Assembly: GCA_013398015.1 (NCBI GenBank)
Contig: VZRR01008209.1
Location: 136,847-200,846 of the forward strand
From: Oreocharis arfaki
Taxonomy: Eukaryota; Chordata; Aves; Passeriformes; Paramythiidae
Length of the DNA: 64,000 nucleotides
Direction: 5' to 3'
Part shown: positions 10,991 through 24,443 of the stretch, one piece after another
Layout: every line of letters begins with the position of its first letter
How positions within the stretch are numbered: position 1 is the first letter of the stretch
Translations under genes and position numbers: made by a program
The notes under the pieces: generated by a model
What the model saw: only the letters and a program-made list of their open reading frames with translations
Told to the model about the DNA's origin: nothing
Databases searched by the model: none

Positions 10991-12540
10991 CATGACTATA
11001 CCTGGATATAAAATGGAATTCAGGTTAATTTTGCCGAATACAGCATGCAATTCCCTGCCCACAGGAGGTATCGTTTCATCAATGTCACACTGTCAGTCTC
11101 TGTCTGAACACTTCTTCCTAATTTCATAACACATAAAGATAAGTATACCACAAAAAAAAAAATTGATTCAAGCAAAGCAAATATATATGAAGATACAAAT
11201 GAAAAGTATTGCTATATAAGGCTCTTCCAAAACATCCAGTTTAATAACTTATTAATGTCTATTGAAACAGTTTTTGTCTTTATTTTGCTGTCTGTGTGAT
11301 AAATAGAAAGGATAGAAGGAGTGGTAACGAGGTTCTTAAAATTTATAAGCTTATATGAATGGTTGTGAGCTGTTTCACTTAATTTGTATGTACTTCTCGT
11401 AAGGTGCTATTTCTAAACCATGTATTAACACCCTTCAAATTTTTTTTTTACTGACTGGGCCTGGGAGCAGTTTAAAGAAATTGCTTAGGAGTCAGTCACT
11501 AGATAAGTTTTTATTTTCATGCAGTAATGAACCTATTTGTTTGTTTTATCTAACTAGTGCCAGGACACATATTTAAAAAAAAAATCTCCAATGACTTCTG
11601 CATGCAAAACTCTAATACAGAACCTGAATGGCATTAATGCGATGCAATATACTTTTACCCATCAAAAAGTTAGATAGCCATTCCTACAAAAAAATCTGGA
11701 ATTTATTGTATGACAGGTAAGTTACTATTTACTTATATTTCATAGAGGCTGGCAGGTAAATTGACTCTTATATCTGGGTCTGATTTAAAGAAAAGAGGAA
11801 AGGGAAAATTCGTATATTTTCATCTTGAAGGATTAGAGGACAGAAGAAAGATATAATTCATTGTATCAGTAGCTGGTCTATTAAAAAAGTAATATATTTT
11901 TCACTCTTTAGAATGACAGTCTCTGATACAAACACTAGCATACTTTTGATTTTTAAGATATTTGGCAAATATGTTTTATTTGCTTGTCCTAGTAGTCCTT
12001 GAGAACTAGATCCTAAAATAAAGAAATCATTATTCATAAGGAAACAGCCCATCTACATATTGTTCTATAGTAACCTTTTCCCTTTTCCCCAAATTCACCC
12101 AACAAACTATTATAAAGACATGAATAAATGTCTCTATATTTTTCTGACCTCTATATTTTCGTCAAATTGATATATTAGTTCATAAAGAGCAGGTAACAAA
12201 TTTTAAAGACCAAGTGGATGTATTGACTCCTAATGGACAGTAGCTAAGCAAAAAATTGTTGTGCACTTTGTTTCTACAACAAAGGAAAAAACAGTGTTCA
12301 CTGGCCACGTGGTCAGTATTCTTGCTGCACTGCAGTATAGATGGTGTATTATGGTACAAACAAGATTAGAAAAGGTTAGATGAATTTCTTTCCTCAAGGC
12401 CCCCAGTTTGGCACTTTACAGTAAACAATAACAAATATCATAAAAGCTTTGAATGAGATTCGCTGGAAGAGTTGTTATTCAGTGCCTTACCAGGTGTGCA
12501 GGGAGTTCTCAGGAAAATGGTGTTCCGAATATTCAAGAAC
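10991..12540. other. No recognised gene
   Basis: AT-rich, with A and T runs (for example near 11150 and 11440). Open frames reach only about 64 codons. No recognised repeat. Confidence 0.5.
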
Positions 12541-12678
12541 TAACTTTCTTTCTTTCTTTTTCTGTCTTTCTTTTTCTTTCTTTCTTTTTCTTTCTCTTTC
12601 TTTCTCTTTCTTTCTTTCTTTCCTTCCTTCTTTCTTTCTCTCTTTCTTTCTCTCTTCCTCTCTTTCTTTTCCTTTTCA
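12541..12678 (+). repeat. Polypyrimidine (TTTC)n-type microsatellite
   Basis: About 138 bases of almost pure C/T built from interrupted 'tttc', 'ttttc' and 'tctt' units. The opposite strand is a pure purine tract, which explains a Lys/Glu/Arg-rich - frame (12533-12853) and Ser/Phe/Leu-rich + frames that are not genes. Tracts of this kind are length-variable. Confidence 0.95.
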
Positions 12679-15600
12679 ACAGACTTGATGCCCTAATGAT
12701 GGATGATAAAAAGGATGAAGAATGATAAGGGAAAGAATACCCATTTTTCATCCCTAAACTGCTGTTGAAGAAGACCCACATATATTGTATTACAGTGCTC
12801 CAGGGTTTTGAAACTTGGAAGTTTCTGGAGCATTTTTCTTGTATTAATAGCATAAAGGGTTCATAAAGAGTACTTTAACAACATTATAGCAGGGTAAACT
12901 ACTTTAAAGAAAAATATACTACCTTTTATTTATTTATTTGTTTACAATATGTAGCAATTTCTTTATGGAAACTCTATAACATGTTATAACATGTACTGTA
13001 TAGCAGCAAATTTAGTATGCTTGGTGCATTGTCTCCAGGATAATTTCTTCTTTATTACTAATTGTAGCATACAGAGATATAATTCAGGGACAATACGTAG
13101 TAAGGTGGCATATGACCGGATAAATTCGGTATATTGAAAAGATATCATGCCAAACTATCCTTTAGCGCAAAGTTGTACCTTGAAGGAATGTCCAAGTCTT
13201 TAAAAAGCTTTTCTGTTAGCTTCAGTGAGAGTACATCTGAAGCAAGGCCTGCTCTCAGCAGGTGCGTGGCACCTTGCTGGATGAAGTTTTACTGAATATT
13301 TCATCAATGATAGGAGCTCTTTTTCATATGATATGAGATTTATTACCAGTTTCTAACAATTGCTCAGTCCATCTATCTGACCATAGCATTTCTGCAGGTG
13401 TGGCTCTGGACTGTGATTACTTCTTTTTATGGTCATCATATATCTTACCGTAAGTCACAACATGCCAATTAAAGTGTTCTTTTCAGAAGGTTTTCTTGGC
13501 ATCAGATTTTGTAATATATTATTTTTGGTCAATCAATAACCACATCTTCTACTATTTTGTTCAAAAGACAGAAAATATTTTAACATCTACATTTTTACTT
13601 CATTGAGAAAAGGATGCATAGATAAATGTAGATTCCTAATTGTGTCATTATAAAAGGAGTGGGAAAGTTGAGGGAAATGAAGGCAAGGAGTGTTGTTGCT
13701 ATAAAAGTTTACATCTAAGTGGTGCTTATTTCTGCTTTCAGGACATTTAAAGAATCCAGGGTTCAATACGATCGATTCGAACTGTGTTCCTGAAAATAAC
13801 AAAAGACACCCCACAGTCAGTCAGAAATATTGACTATTAGAGTTTACTGAATAGTGGCTCAAGCTCTGTCTGCTTAAAAGCCCTTTTCAATTTGTTAAGC
13901 TCTCCTAGTATAATACTATTCCTTATAGAAAAGTGACCTTTAAAGTACGTAACACCTTTAAAATTTTGTGCAGAACTCTCATTGACTTGAGAGGCAGTTC
14001 TGCGTGCTGTTGAATGTAGCTCACAAACGTGGCAGGAGACAGTTGGGGCTTAGTGAAGTTTCCCTAATTCAGATAACCATTTGGGGATTTATATAGAGAT
14101 GCAGAGATGAACGACAAGCAAAACATTCAAATATTTTTTATTTTGTTTTGTTTTGGGTTTTTTAATGAAAAATAGTATTATCTAAAAAAACTACTGCTCA
14201 AAAATAAGACTATATCATCATTTTTATAGCATGTAATTAACTATTTTTTGCTTTGCTGAGCTTCTTTGTGACCAATACAAATGGAATTGTCACAGAATGC
14301 CACGGTTTTATTGCTATTGAAAACAAGTAATTAGGCTGAGTTTCATTATTGCAAAATCAAGATTATTAACTTTGTTTATCTGAATTTAGCATGACAAAAA
14401 GCAATGTGTCGTGATGATCCAAAAATATCAGTTTGTGAACCCTAAAGATACATCTGTGTAGACATATACTTTGCATTTTATTGTATTTGCATTATTTATT
14501 AATTTCTAACATCTTTTTGCTTTATTATGACAAGATTTATTTTAAACATTAGGATAAATTCTTGCATATAGGTAATATTCTTACCTGTAATACTTACGTA
14601 TATCTCTTTGTGGTTTCAAATTCACATCAGAGAATACTGTGTAACACCAGTGATAGCATTACCACAGTTTTTCTATTTTCTTATGAAATAAAAATATTTG
14701 TAGAAAAAATCCTAAGAAAAAAACCCACCTTTATTTTCCTTTTTAATCAGCAAACAAGGTCACTGTATTTCTAAAGAAAAGATAGACTCTGCATATCAGC
14801 ATACCCGCAGTGCAATTCTTTTACCTCAGCTGCAATTTTTTTACCTCAGACTTAAAAGTCCAAAACTTTACTTTAACATCTTTAATGTTAAGGTAACTTG
14901 GCAGTTGTTTGTGCAACACCAATCTTTTTACTGGGGGACCAGAAAAAGTAACACAGAAGGCCTTGAGAGTCATTGCATGGTGATTAATTGATTCCTAGTG
15001 CAGCCACAAATCCTGTTAAATTCAGTGAAAACTTTGCTTTAATATAAGAAATCCTATAATACACTGCTATACTTGGAGAAATTTGGCCAAAAAAGTACTA
15101 AATACCCAAAAACTTAATATCCAGATAATTTATTTTTGTCTTTAATATATTGCTTAAGTCTTATGTATTCTGTAAAATGGGGATAATGTTTCATATGATT
15201 TGCAGTTTATGATAATAAATGAAGCACTTGAACTATAGGGATTAATGCCCCAAGAGAAACAGCTTAAAATGACTAATTCTCGGAATATGCTAGAGTTTCT
15301 TGCTTAGGCACCAATTTTCCCTAAAACTTTTTGAGGCCAAGTGAAATAATTCTCCTCAATTAAGTGTTTATTTTCTCTGTAAAATTGGTAGAGGGAACTT
15401 GACTGCAGAGAACTGTTGAGAGAAGGCTAGAAAAATACTAATTTTTGACTTTCTGCCTCATTTTTTGTTGTTTTGTTGGTCATTCTGTTTTTTCTTTTTA
15501 ATATATTATATGGCTGTTCATAGTATGCAGTATCACAAAAACGCATATTAAATAAATGTGCCTCTGTCTTCTATTTTACTACTTCATTTTATTATAGAGG

Positions 15601-16499
15601 CACAGCTGGAGTTTGAATGACTGAAATTGTAAAGGATTTTAATGTAATGCATTGCTCTGTACAATAATTTAATTTACCAACATGACTTACTTATTTTTTA
15701 ATTTAGCCTTTCTGTAAAGAACATCTTTTTAATGGAAAGGCAAAGCTAAATTATACTGTGTTATTATTCATAAACCATATTTTCTTTTCATGCCTAATTA
15801 AATATGAAGTGTCACTAGAATATTGTAAAAAGCTTATTTCTTCCTACTTACACATTTTCTTCCTTTCAATTATTGTTGTGGATAGGTAAAACCTTATAAA
15901 ATGAAGACCTTGTTACCTCTGTAGAATCATGGTTCACTTGTTACTTCGGCTAAATAGAAAAGGATTCTGGGTAATGACTCAGCTGGAATAGAGATAGAAA
16001 ACAAATTACATAACCATAGAAAACAAGTTATATAATAACCATCACATGGTTCATATCGTGGTTTATGGTGGTTGGTTGAATTATGGTTGTTGTGCTTTAA
16101 TGGAATGTTACTGATAAAGGCCTAATTGCTTAAAAAGGCCTGATTTTTGGAACAAACAAGCTTCCTTTTGCACCTGCCTGAGAACTCTGTGTTGTTTCTT
16201 ACACCTACAAGTTATCATTAAAACATTTTTATTATTTATATTTTTTCAAGGCAATGACTTAATATAACTTTTGCAACATAATCTGATTATTGCAAAAATT
16301 TTTTCTTGTCTCACTTTGTACACTGGGTTACACTTTTCCAGCTTGAAGATTGGAAATAAACTCTTTAACTGTTCCTGGTTTTTGTTTCTTTCATTTTTTA
16401 AAGTCTTTTTTTTTCTCAATTTCTCATAGTATCAATGTTTTGTTGCTTGACGTTTTTATAACAAACTTGTAGGCTCATTAAAAACATAAGCTTTCAACT
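12679..16499. other. No recognised gene
   Basis: About 3.8 kb of AT-rich DNA without recognised repeats. A small local duplication occurs at about 14812-14850, where 'tgcaattcttttacctcag' is repeated with one change. Open frames reach about 75 codons, none recognisable. Confidence 0.5.
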
Positions 16500-16890
16500 G
16501 GCTGTGGAGAGCCTCTCCATCCCTTGGTAAAACCCATTTTCTCTCATCCATGTGGCCATGAATGATATTGTCAGGAGAGACTCAGACAATATCAGCAGTA
16601 AGCACAGAATTGAGGGGGCTAGAGTGAAAGGCAGGGGAGCCCACGTGATGGTGGGTTTGGCCCCAGTGGTGAAATGGAAAAGCTTGAGCAACACTGGATG
16701 TGTTTTGTGAGTCAGTGCCTAGCTGTGCAGACATTGCTGCTGGAAGGACTGTGGCTTAACAATCACAAGACCCTTACTGAGTAGTGAGAACATCTAAAGA
16801 GAGACAGGATCCAGATGACAAGCAGGGCCATAACCCAGTTAATTGGTCAAAAACTTAAGACAGTTTTGAAATAAACATAGGGAAAAATGG
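16500..16890 (+). mobile_element. CR1 ORF1 (esterase-like region) remnant
   Basis: From about 16535 the + strand reads LIHVAMNDIV and, after an acidic stretch, GARVKGRGAHVMVGLAPVV. This fits the SGNH-hydrolase-like (esterase) part of CR1 ORF1, whose family motif is of the form HVGTND. The threonine of that motif is replaced here and the frame is later broken. The region after 16730 ('gcctagctgtgcag', then 'gagacaggatccagatgac') fits the end of ORF1. In intact CR1, ORF1 lies upstream of ORF2. Here ORF2 is missing and a CR1 3' end appears about 500 bases further on, so both may come from one internally deleted element. Confidence 0.65.
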
Positions 16891-17307
16891 TGAACAAATA
16901 TTGAAGAGTAGCTAATACACCAGATGCAGTGAGAAATGGTATGATGTAGATGGCTGTCACATTTCTAAGAAATTGGTATAAATGGACACTCATCCTTCAA
17001 GCTTTCTTGCAAATGTATAGTACGGAAAAAAGCCCAGGTGGAATTAGAGCTCTGTGTGTGTGTTTGTTCAGAGCATTCCTCCCTCTGGGAACAGGGAGAA
17101 ATTATAGGGTAGGCTGTTGACAAATGTGTTGGTGTGGATATATTTAAACTTTTGAGAAAGTACAGGCAAAGGTGAAGAGTTGTTCCATTCCATGCTTGGT
17201 CAGAGTGCCAGTGCATTTTCCCTTTCCAAGGGGTGCTGTGGCAGTTGAGAACAAGCATTTTACTTATAGCTGCCTATCTCATTTTAAAAGTACTCAAGTT
17301 TTAGAGT
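16891..17307. other. Unassigned spacer between two CR1 pieces
   Basis: Includes a short GT run near 17053-17066 and a 97-codon - frame with no recognisable motif. It may hold unrecognised CR1 sequence or later insertions. Confidence 0.4.
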
Positions 17308-17540
17308 AATAATTTAGATTAGATGTTAGGAAGAAATTTTTTTACTGTGAGGGCAGTAAAGCACTGGCACAGGTTGTCAAGAGATGTTGTGCATGTCCTG
17401 TCTTTGGAAGTGTTTGATGCCAAGCTGGATGGGGCTTTGGGCAACCTGATCTAGTAGAAGGTCTCCCTGCCAATGACAAAGGGTGGAATTAGATGATCCT
17501 TAATGTCACTTCCAACCCAAACCATTCTGTGATTCTATTG
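17308..17540 (+). mobile_element. CR1 3' end
   Basis: The block begins 'tttagattagatgttagg' and continues with the CR1 3' pattern: 'gaagaaat..ttactgtgag', 'gcactggcacaggttg', 'ttggaagtgtttgatgcc', 'gatggggctttgggcaacc', 'ctagtagaaggtctccctgcc' and 'cttccaacc'. It closes with 'accattctgtgattctatt', the family's terminal units. The orientation is +. All named blocks are present, so this is one of the best-preserved CR1 tails in the window. Confidence 0.9.
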
Positions 17541-20131
17541 GGGATGTCTTCACAGACCACCAATGGTAAATAACCTGGATGACAATGAATGATAAGAATG
17601 TGAATTTAATTTTTAGGTCTGTATGTGTTTACCCAGAACCAGTAAGGTTACAGAGGAAGATGACCGTTGTCTGGTATCACCAGACTTCATCACCAGTGTG
17701 AAAAAGTAGGAACCAAAAGTTTTTAAAAGGACATAAAATAAAATAAGCATATTTTGCAGAATATTAGAACATATAAATTTAAATTTTCTTTACTCCATAG
17801 ATTTTTAATATAATATCAATTTTTCAGTGAATGCAAAAATTTTATTCTGATCAAACCAATTGGAACAGTCTTTTAAATATTGCTTTCTTAAACAAGTATT
17901 AGCATTTGACTATATGTCACGTCATCAGAAATTCTGTCAGATCTAGTAATTCAAACATTTTTTTTTACTCAACCTATTAAATGTTTAGACTAATGTAATG
18001 CATTTTACAATTATTTTTAGGCCATTTACAGTGAGAGTCATCATGGACATGGAGTCACATATGCTCTCAGTAAAAAACAATTGTTATCAAATAACAGTTG
18101 TACTACCTCAATGGAGAGAGGAAGATCTGAGTTTTGATGCTTTTCGCATCTTGCAACACCAAGAAGAATGCTATTTGATGTTGGTGGATAATGATGGAGA
18201 CACCTGTTCACTTTCATCCACTGTGGATAGATAAAGCCACATAACTCATTCTTCATGAGCAGTAACACAGAACATCTATCAGATGGTAATGACTTTCAGT
18301 CATAAGTAACATGGAATTAATTTAAACCAGAAACCTAGTATTAAAATCATGTTCATTATCAATCAGGAATCCCATTAAACTAGACTAAGGTCATATAAGA
18401 GGAGAGTGGCAGATTCAAGCACCAAGGTTCCTCTAAAAACTGGATGGTATCAATTAACATTGAATAAAGGACCAGGATACCAGAATATATCTTGCTTTTA
18501 AACAGTAAAAAAAAGAAAAAAATTTTACATTTCAGTGTCCTTAATTTGGTGACATTAGGAACAATATACTAATGTTTTATTAAGGAGTGACATAAATTAC
18601 TTTTTTAGGAAACAAGGCAGCATACGTATTTTTTTTTTTAGTCATAACTATGTGGGCTATAGATACTCATTTTCTAATAGAAAGTAAAACCAAAGAGAAA
18701 TCAGGATGCAGACAACTTCATGTCACTCTGTATAATATCTTCTATGTTGAGAAATTAATAAAAGTGCTTAAAGGCTGTGAATTGTAGGATATTATTTTAG
18801 GTGTTAGATCTGTAAAATATGGAGGCTTTTGTCGGTTGATGGAGCTGTCTGTAATCTTCCGATCAATGTTGCATCCACATCCGCAAGCAGGAAATTCAAA
18901 CCTCCATGGATGACATTTGGAGCTCTTATTAAGGAGGTAAGAAAGGTTGAAAAGTTAAGGAGGTAAATCCAAATGTTTCTGAACTGAGTAGGTATCACTA
19001 CGCGGAAATAATAATGAAAGAAAAGACAAGAGATTCATATGGGTAACTAAGTAATAAAAGCTATCAGGATGAGAACAAAAGCAGCAAATGACATAAAATA
19101 AAATATAAAGAGTACTGAGAAGATTATGAAGTAAAGCCAAACAATTTATAAAGGCTAGAAATGGCATGAGAGGATTGCCCAGGAAAAGAGATATATAGTA
19201 AAAGATTTTTCATGTATAATGTTTTTGACAGGAAAATACAGTCAGCATGCAAATCATGGGAATCCTAATCAAGATGCTTGGAGAACCCCCAGAATCCTTT
19301 CCAATACAGACATTTATTGTCCCAGAGGAGTCCATTCTGTCATAGACAACTGTTCCGTACTTTTAATTTGACTTCCTTTTCCCAGTGCATTAAATATCTC
19401 TTGGAATTCTTATTTCTCATTTTGCTCATCACAGACAAGTACATAACAATATTTTCAATGTACAAGGAAATTAATAAACAGGAACAAGTCATGCTATCTC
19501 TCTTAAAGTAAGAATAAAATAAATCTCCTGTGTCTATAGTATCCTTCCATAATGGATTCAGGATGAAGATGACAGTACATTTTCAGGCGATCAAAGACAA
19601 CAAAATGATACCTTAAATGTGATAATAAATATAATATTGAGCACATAAGTAAGATATTTCTCCTATAATTGCAATTCAGAGCTCCAGTGAACACCCCAGG
19701 GTTGTGACAGTAATCAAAATGTAGAGATGCTACAACTATTAGACGAGTTATTATGATATTTTGTATTCATGTCCATCCAAATTTAAGGCACATAAGTTTT
19801 TATTTGTTTTATTATTTTGAATCTTAAATTTAAAGAATCACAATAATATCCTGTTTGCATATTTGTAATAACAATATTGAATCCCTACCCAATTGAAAAG
19901 TGCCAATAAAAATTATAGACTATGTAAGAGAAAGAAAAAAAGTAAATCACATGGAAATATTTATACTAACACTAGTTATCTGGATGTTACAAGGTTTTCA
20001 ATTACGAAATTTGTGGGATTGGTACAGAAACATGAAGCAGCTTTGGGGACCAGTTTAGGAAAGTAATTTAAAGAAGAAGGAAAGTTCTTGTAGAAGACAT
20101 GATAATGATAGGTGATGATAACAGGCAAGAA

Positions 20132-20334
20132 AGGGGCCAAATACAGCTTTGATAGTGTAGCAAGACTGGGGTGGAGTAACGTAAAAGCTATAAAGGTCCT
20201 TTACATCAGGATCACTTTATTTAAACCTGAAGNAGGAGCCAAATACAGCTTTGATAGTGTCGCAAGACTGGAGTGGAGTAACATAAAAGGTGTAAAGGTC
20301 CTTTACATCAGGATCACTTTATTTAAACCTGAAG
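20132..20334 (+). repeat. Head-to-tail 101-bp duplication split by a single N
   Basis: Positions 20132-20232 and 20234-20334 are near-identical 101-bp copies in the same orientation with a lone N at 20233. Both end in 'tttaaacctgaag'. They differ at a handful of positions, for example 'tgtagcaag' against 'tgtcgcaag'. As at 1206, this is the expected footprint of an unmerged contig overlap. The 77-codon frame across it is not a gene. Confidence 0.8.
20233..20233. other. Single-N assembly join
   Basis: One undetermined base exactly between two 101-bp copies. Confidence 0.95.
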
Positions 20335-23300
20335 TAGACAGGTGATTTCTTCAGAACAAGTTCATTAACACAGTTGTTTTGCTGCAGAGTGTGCATGAGT
20401 GTATTTGTCTCAGTTAACAACTTCCTTTGGCATGGCACAAAGATATAGAGCAGTAGAAAAAGAGGTAGGATTCCTTGAAGAACTCAGATTTTAAAGCTGT
20501 TGTTCCAGTTTGGAAGCATTTACCAGTATAAAAGACTGGTACATATGATGAGTTGAACTGAATTTCACAACTGAAATAAAACTAAATTCTACTAGCAAGA
20601 ATGGGAACATAGGAGTCAGGATGAAGGGAAAAATATATTTTGTACTCTTATAACTATCTGCGAATTCTAGTTGTTTGAAAATGTTTGCTATCAGTCCTAA
20701 ATCTGTGAACTAATTCTTCCCCCATGACCTACTGTGAAGATTATTTAATCCATTAATGTACTGTCAGGACCTTTTATAGTTTCTCTTATTCTGTAGTGTA
20801 TAAGATGTCTGTAAAAATAATGGTACTGCATTTGATAGCAAGAGAACCTTGGGCTACTATGCTTGATTATTGTACGCTCAACATTGAAGCTCTTTTTCTT
20901 CCTTTTTTAAAACTATTTTCTTTTTTTTTCTTTCTTTCTCTTCTTAGAGACAAAATTCATACTAGAATGGGGTTGAAGGTAGAAATTTGTCTTCGGACTT
21001 TGAAGATCCTAAATCTTTAGATATTATTATATGTAATCTACAGTGTTAAATAGGCAGTACAGCATTAAAGTAATCCAAATATGCTAAGGTAAGAAACCTC
21101 TATTAGAAAGAAATCAGATGTTCAAACGCAGTGGCTTGCCAAAATTATGACTGGCTAGAAGTGAAATCGTTTTGTTGTGAATCTGTGAAACATAATTTTA
21201 TAAGGCTAGAGCATGGCATAAGACATACAGACAGGTATGACATAGGACATACATACATCCAATATCATCAGCCTCGCAGGCACTCTTTCACAGAGGTGCA
21301 AAATATATTTAAAAGATCGTTAAGAATGGAACCAGAGTATGTCTGTTAACATGTGGGTTAGCATGTGTCTGTGCACTATCTAACTATTTTTTAAAAAATG
21401 CCTTATATTAAATATGCAGGAGTCGTTTTATTTTCCACACAATTCAGGCCTTTTCCTTGTCTTTTTGGAAAAAGGCTCTCATTTCTGTTGTATTTCTAAC
21501 TTCTAAGAGTACGTATGTTATATCTCCCTTTGTCCAGTTTGGATTTCTATTCTTTTTTTTTTTTTCCCTTGACAAATATTATATTGAATAGAAGTTAAAA
21601 ATTATTTATTATAAAGCTTGAAAAAAATTCCACTTGCTCTGGAACATGTGGTCTTCTTGAATCACGTGATTTTTTTGGTATTTATACAGACCCTTCTCTT
21701 CCTCTCTTTTCTTGTTGCCCACCCTACCCCTTCTCTTTCCTCCTCTCTCCTCTTTCTTGATTATGCACACTTGTGGTAATGTATGAGACAGGTCTTGCTT
21801 ACTCTAGAAGTATTAAGATGCAATGTGCAAAGTTGAAGCTGGCATTCTCAGAGCATGAGTCATTTTCTGTATGGTTCCATCTACCACCATGCCATATGCC
21901 TTTAAAGACACCTCTGTGTCAGTGTGATCTAATCCTTTTCAGAGATATAACACTTTTATCTCTTTCGTTCTGGTGGCTGATACAACATAGATAAGAATAC
22001 AATTAAAAGTGAGTAATGAATTGATGTTTTGTTCTTTTTGAGCAATTCCAGCATTTAGCACTAAGCACCTCTAAAAGACTACTAGAAGCAATTATTGTAG
22101 GGAGAGTTTTCATAGTTTGTTTTTTTTTTTGGTTGGTTTTTTTTTTTTTTTAATTGTTTTCACTTTCTTTTTAAGAACAGCACAATGTCTTACATTTCAT
22201 TAACTGGAGTTTTCCCACACTGTTTTTATCCACATAAATTGACATAAAATTGGCATTCCAGAAAAAAAACAAACAAACTGTAACAAGTCAGTTTAACAGA
22301 TAGATACAATTAACAGAATGTCTAATGCTCTACTGGATTAATTGCTCTTTCTGAAAGTCTGTGAACAGCTAATGTACAATTGTCCTACTATGGCCTCTGC
22401 ACAATTAATCAATTTATCTGAGGACCCTTGCAAGGTGAGAAACGCTAAGTGGAACAATAAAATCTTTTCAAAACCAGCTTGTAGGTCTTCATGACTCAGG
22501 ACCTGCTTGTCTTTTCTACATGTGGAGTCACATTAGGGAAGGAACTTGCTGTTTAATTTATTTAGGGAAAATTGCAATTTGGATAATACGAAGATAAAAT
22601 TGAATGCTGATAAGAACATGTATGCATCCATGCATAGTAGCATTATGCATGACAATAAGATTAATGTGAACTGACCTCTGTAAGATGGAAGATTAAGAGG
22701 AAATTAATTCAGAGGGAATACTGGAAGAGGTCTCTATAAATATCACTCATTATTTTCCTGCTAGTCTTTACAAAGGCTACAGGAAAACAAATGACCTTTT
22801 ATTTACAGAATCAAAATCTACAGATACATAAGCAGCATCATTGCTCTATTTTCTGCCACCGCAGGAAGTTTAGCCGTATATTCTCCACCAGTGCCTCATT
22901 ATTTCTTATTTTTGAAGGAAAAAAATGGTTATTACCCCCTAATTCAGTCCTTAGCAGAGATGACTAACTCAGGACCCTGAGCAAGACTCAGGTGTGGTTC
23001 ATAAATTGGACATGGGGATGTTGTTGCTTTGGGTTAGGAAGTAAATAATTTATAATAACTAATTTGAGAGACGCTGACAGCCAATTTCAGTATTGCTGGA
23101 TTTGTTTTTCTAAAGTAATTTATAAATCGTATTCATCTCTTGTTGCCTGTTTGGAAGTGGTTGATTAAAATTTTTCAATATTTGGATTTTGAATTTAGTT
23201 CATAATTTATAATTAGATAGATAGGCAACATAGTGTTTCTGTGTCCTCACAGATAGGGGCAAAAACTTTGGAAGCAAAAGTGAAGGAAGGCAGTGCTGGA

Positions 23301-24351
23301 GCTGTGAAGGGTTTGAGATTGTTGAGAAGAACAAGACCCAGGTGGAAAGTGCTTTTCTATCTCTGCCCTTTTCTTATTAAAATTTCTCTCCAAGATTCAC
23401 TGTTTCTGTGATAGACACAAAATTAGATTTTTATATTTATGACACATTAAACTTGTGGGATTTAGGGCAGATTTTCTGCATTTTCTGTATCTACTAATCA
23501 TTTTGCAATGGAAAAGATTTTTTTGTGTCTACTGCAAGATAGTCAGAAATAGAAACAAAACTTTTGATATACACTGTATGATATTCAAGATTTCCTTCCA
23601 GTTGTAATCAGCTATATAAAGTGAAAGGTACCAGGGAACTAGAGTTTGCTGAAGTACTGTAGCTCATAGTATTCAACTGTATTTCTTGTCCATGTAGTTA
23701 ATGGCTGAGAATTAGTGACAAGTTGCCATCAAGGAGATGGATAGGTATCTAAAAGAAGATTTCACAATCCTGCTGGCTGCCTCAGAGCAGAAAATTAAAA
23801 GGAGCAAATAAGGCATATATTCTACCCCTTTTCATTCCCAAGCATCTAAATCCAGGCCAACTGGAAATTTCTTCCTCCACTCAGCTGTAAGACATCTCAA
23901 CTATAAGGCAGATAAAATGAGTATGAAAGCCTAACTTTTTAATGTCCAAGGCAGGTTTTAATTGAGGAGATTTTGACAAGTGCATGAAAATGTAATCAAG
24001 TACGTGGCCATGTACTCAACTGAGTTTGTATGAGGCTCATTCAAGGCGTGGTCTTACAAGCTGTAGACAGTGTACTGAAAGTGAAATATCTGCTAGGGGC
24101 ACCTTGGACAAGTGCTTTTAATTGTCTTACCAGATGAAAAGTTGTCTACACCTGGTGAACTAACAAAATGCTTATTCTTCAAAGCCCGCTGGCCCATGGA
24201 ACTGCACAATGCCCATCATGTAAGAAGAACTAGAAGGCAACCAGCCCCAGTTTTCTGCCAAATTTACCAGGTCACAGTCAGTCAGCTATAACTTTGAGGT
24301 CCCTAACGACTAGGGACCACCAAAGAGACCACCAGGACAAAGGAATGCTTG

Positions 24352-24370
24352 CGGGGTGGGGGGGGGGGGG
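24352..24370 (+). repeat. Guanine run (G4-T-G13-like)
   Basis: A nearly uninterrupted guanine tract ending with 13 consecutive G, 60 bases before an N gap. Its length is hard to sequence and may be inexact. It can in principle form quadruplex structures. Confidence 0.9.
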
Positions 24371-24429
24371 TTAATGATTTTGGGAAAATGATTACTATAT
24401 GTATGTTTCTTCTGGGACAATCAATGAAT

Positions 24430-24443
24430 NNNNNNNNNNNNNN
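24430..24443. other. Assembly gap (14 N)
   Basis: Fourteen undetermined bases inside the probable LTR, close to the guanine run. Confidence 0.98.

Larger units (their letters stand above)
17541..24169. other. No recognised gene; contains a single-N duplication
   Basis: About 6.6 kb of AT-rich DNA. Simple tracts include T runs near 21552-21568 and 22118-22153. Open frames reach about 78 codons. The block at about 22180-22560, with several TAATTA/ATTAAT homeodomain-type words and few long homopolymers, looks like conserved noncoding DNA but cannot be confirmed without alignment. Confidence 0.45.

Noticed and set aside
12533..12853. 106-codon Lys/Glu/Arg-rich - frame
   Set aside because: Product of the polypurine strand of the microsatellite.
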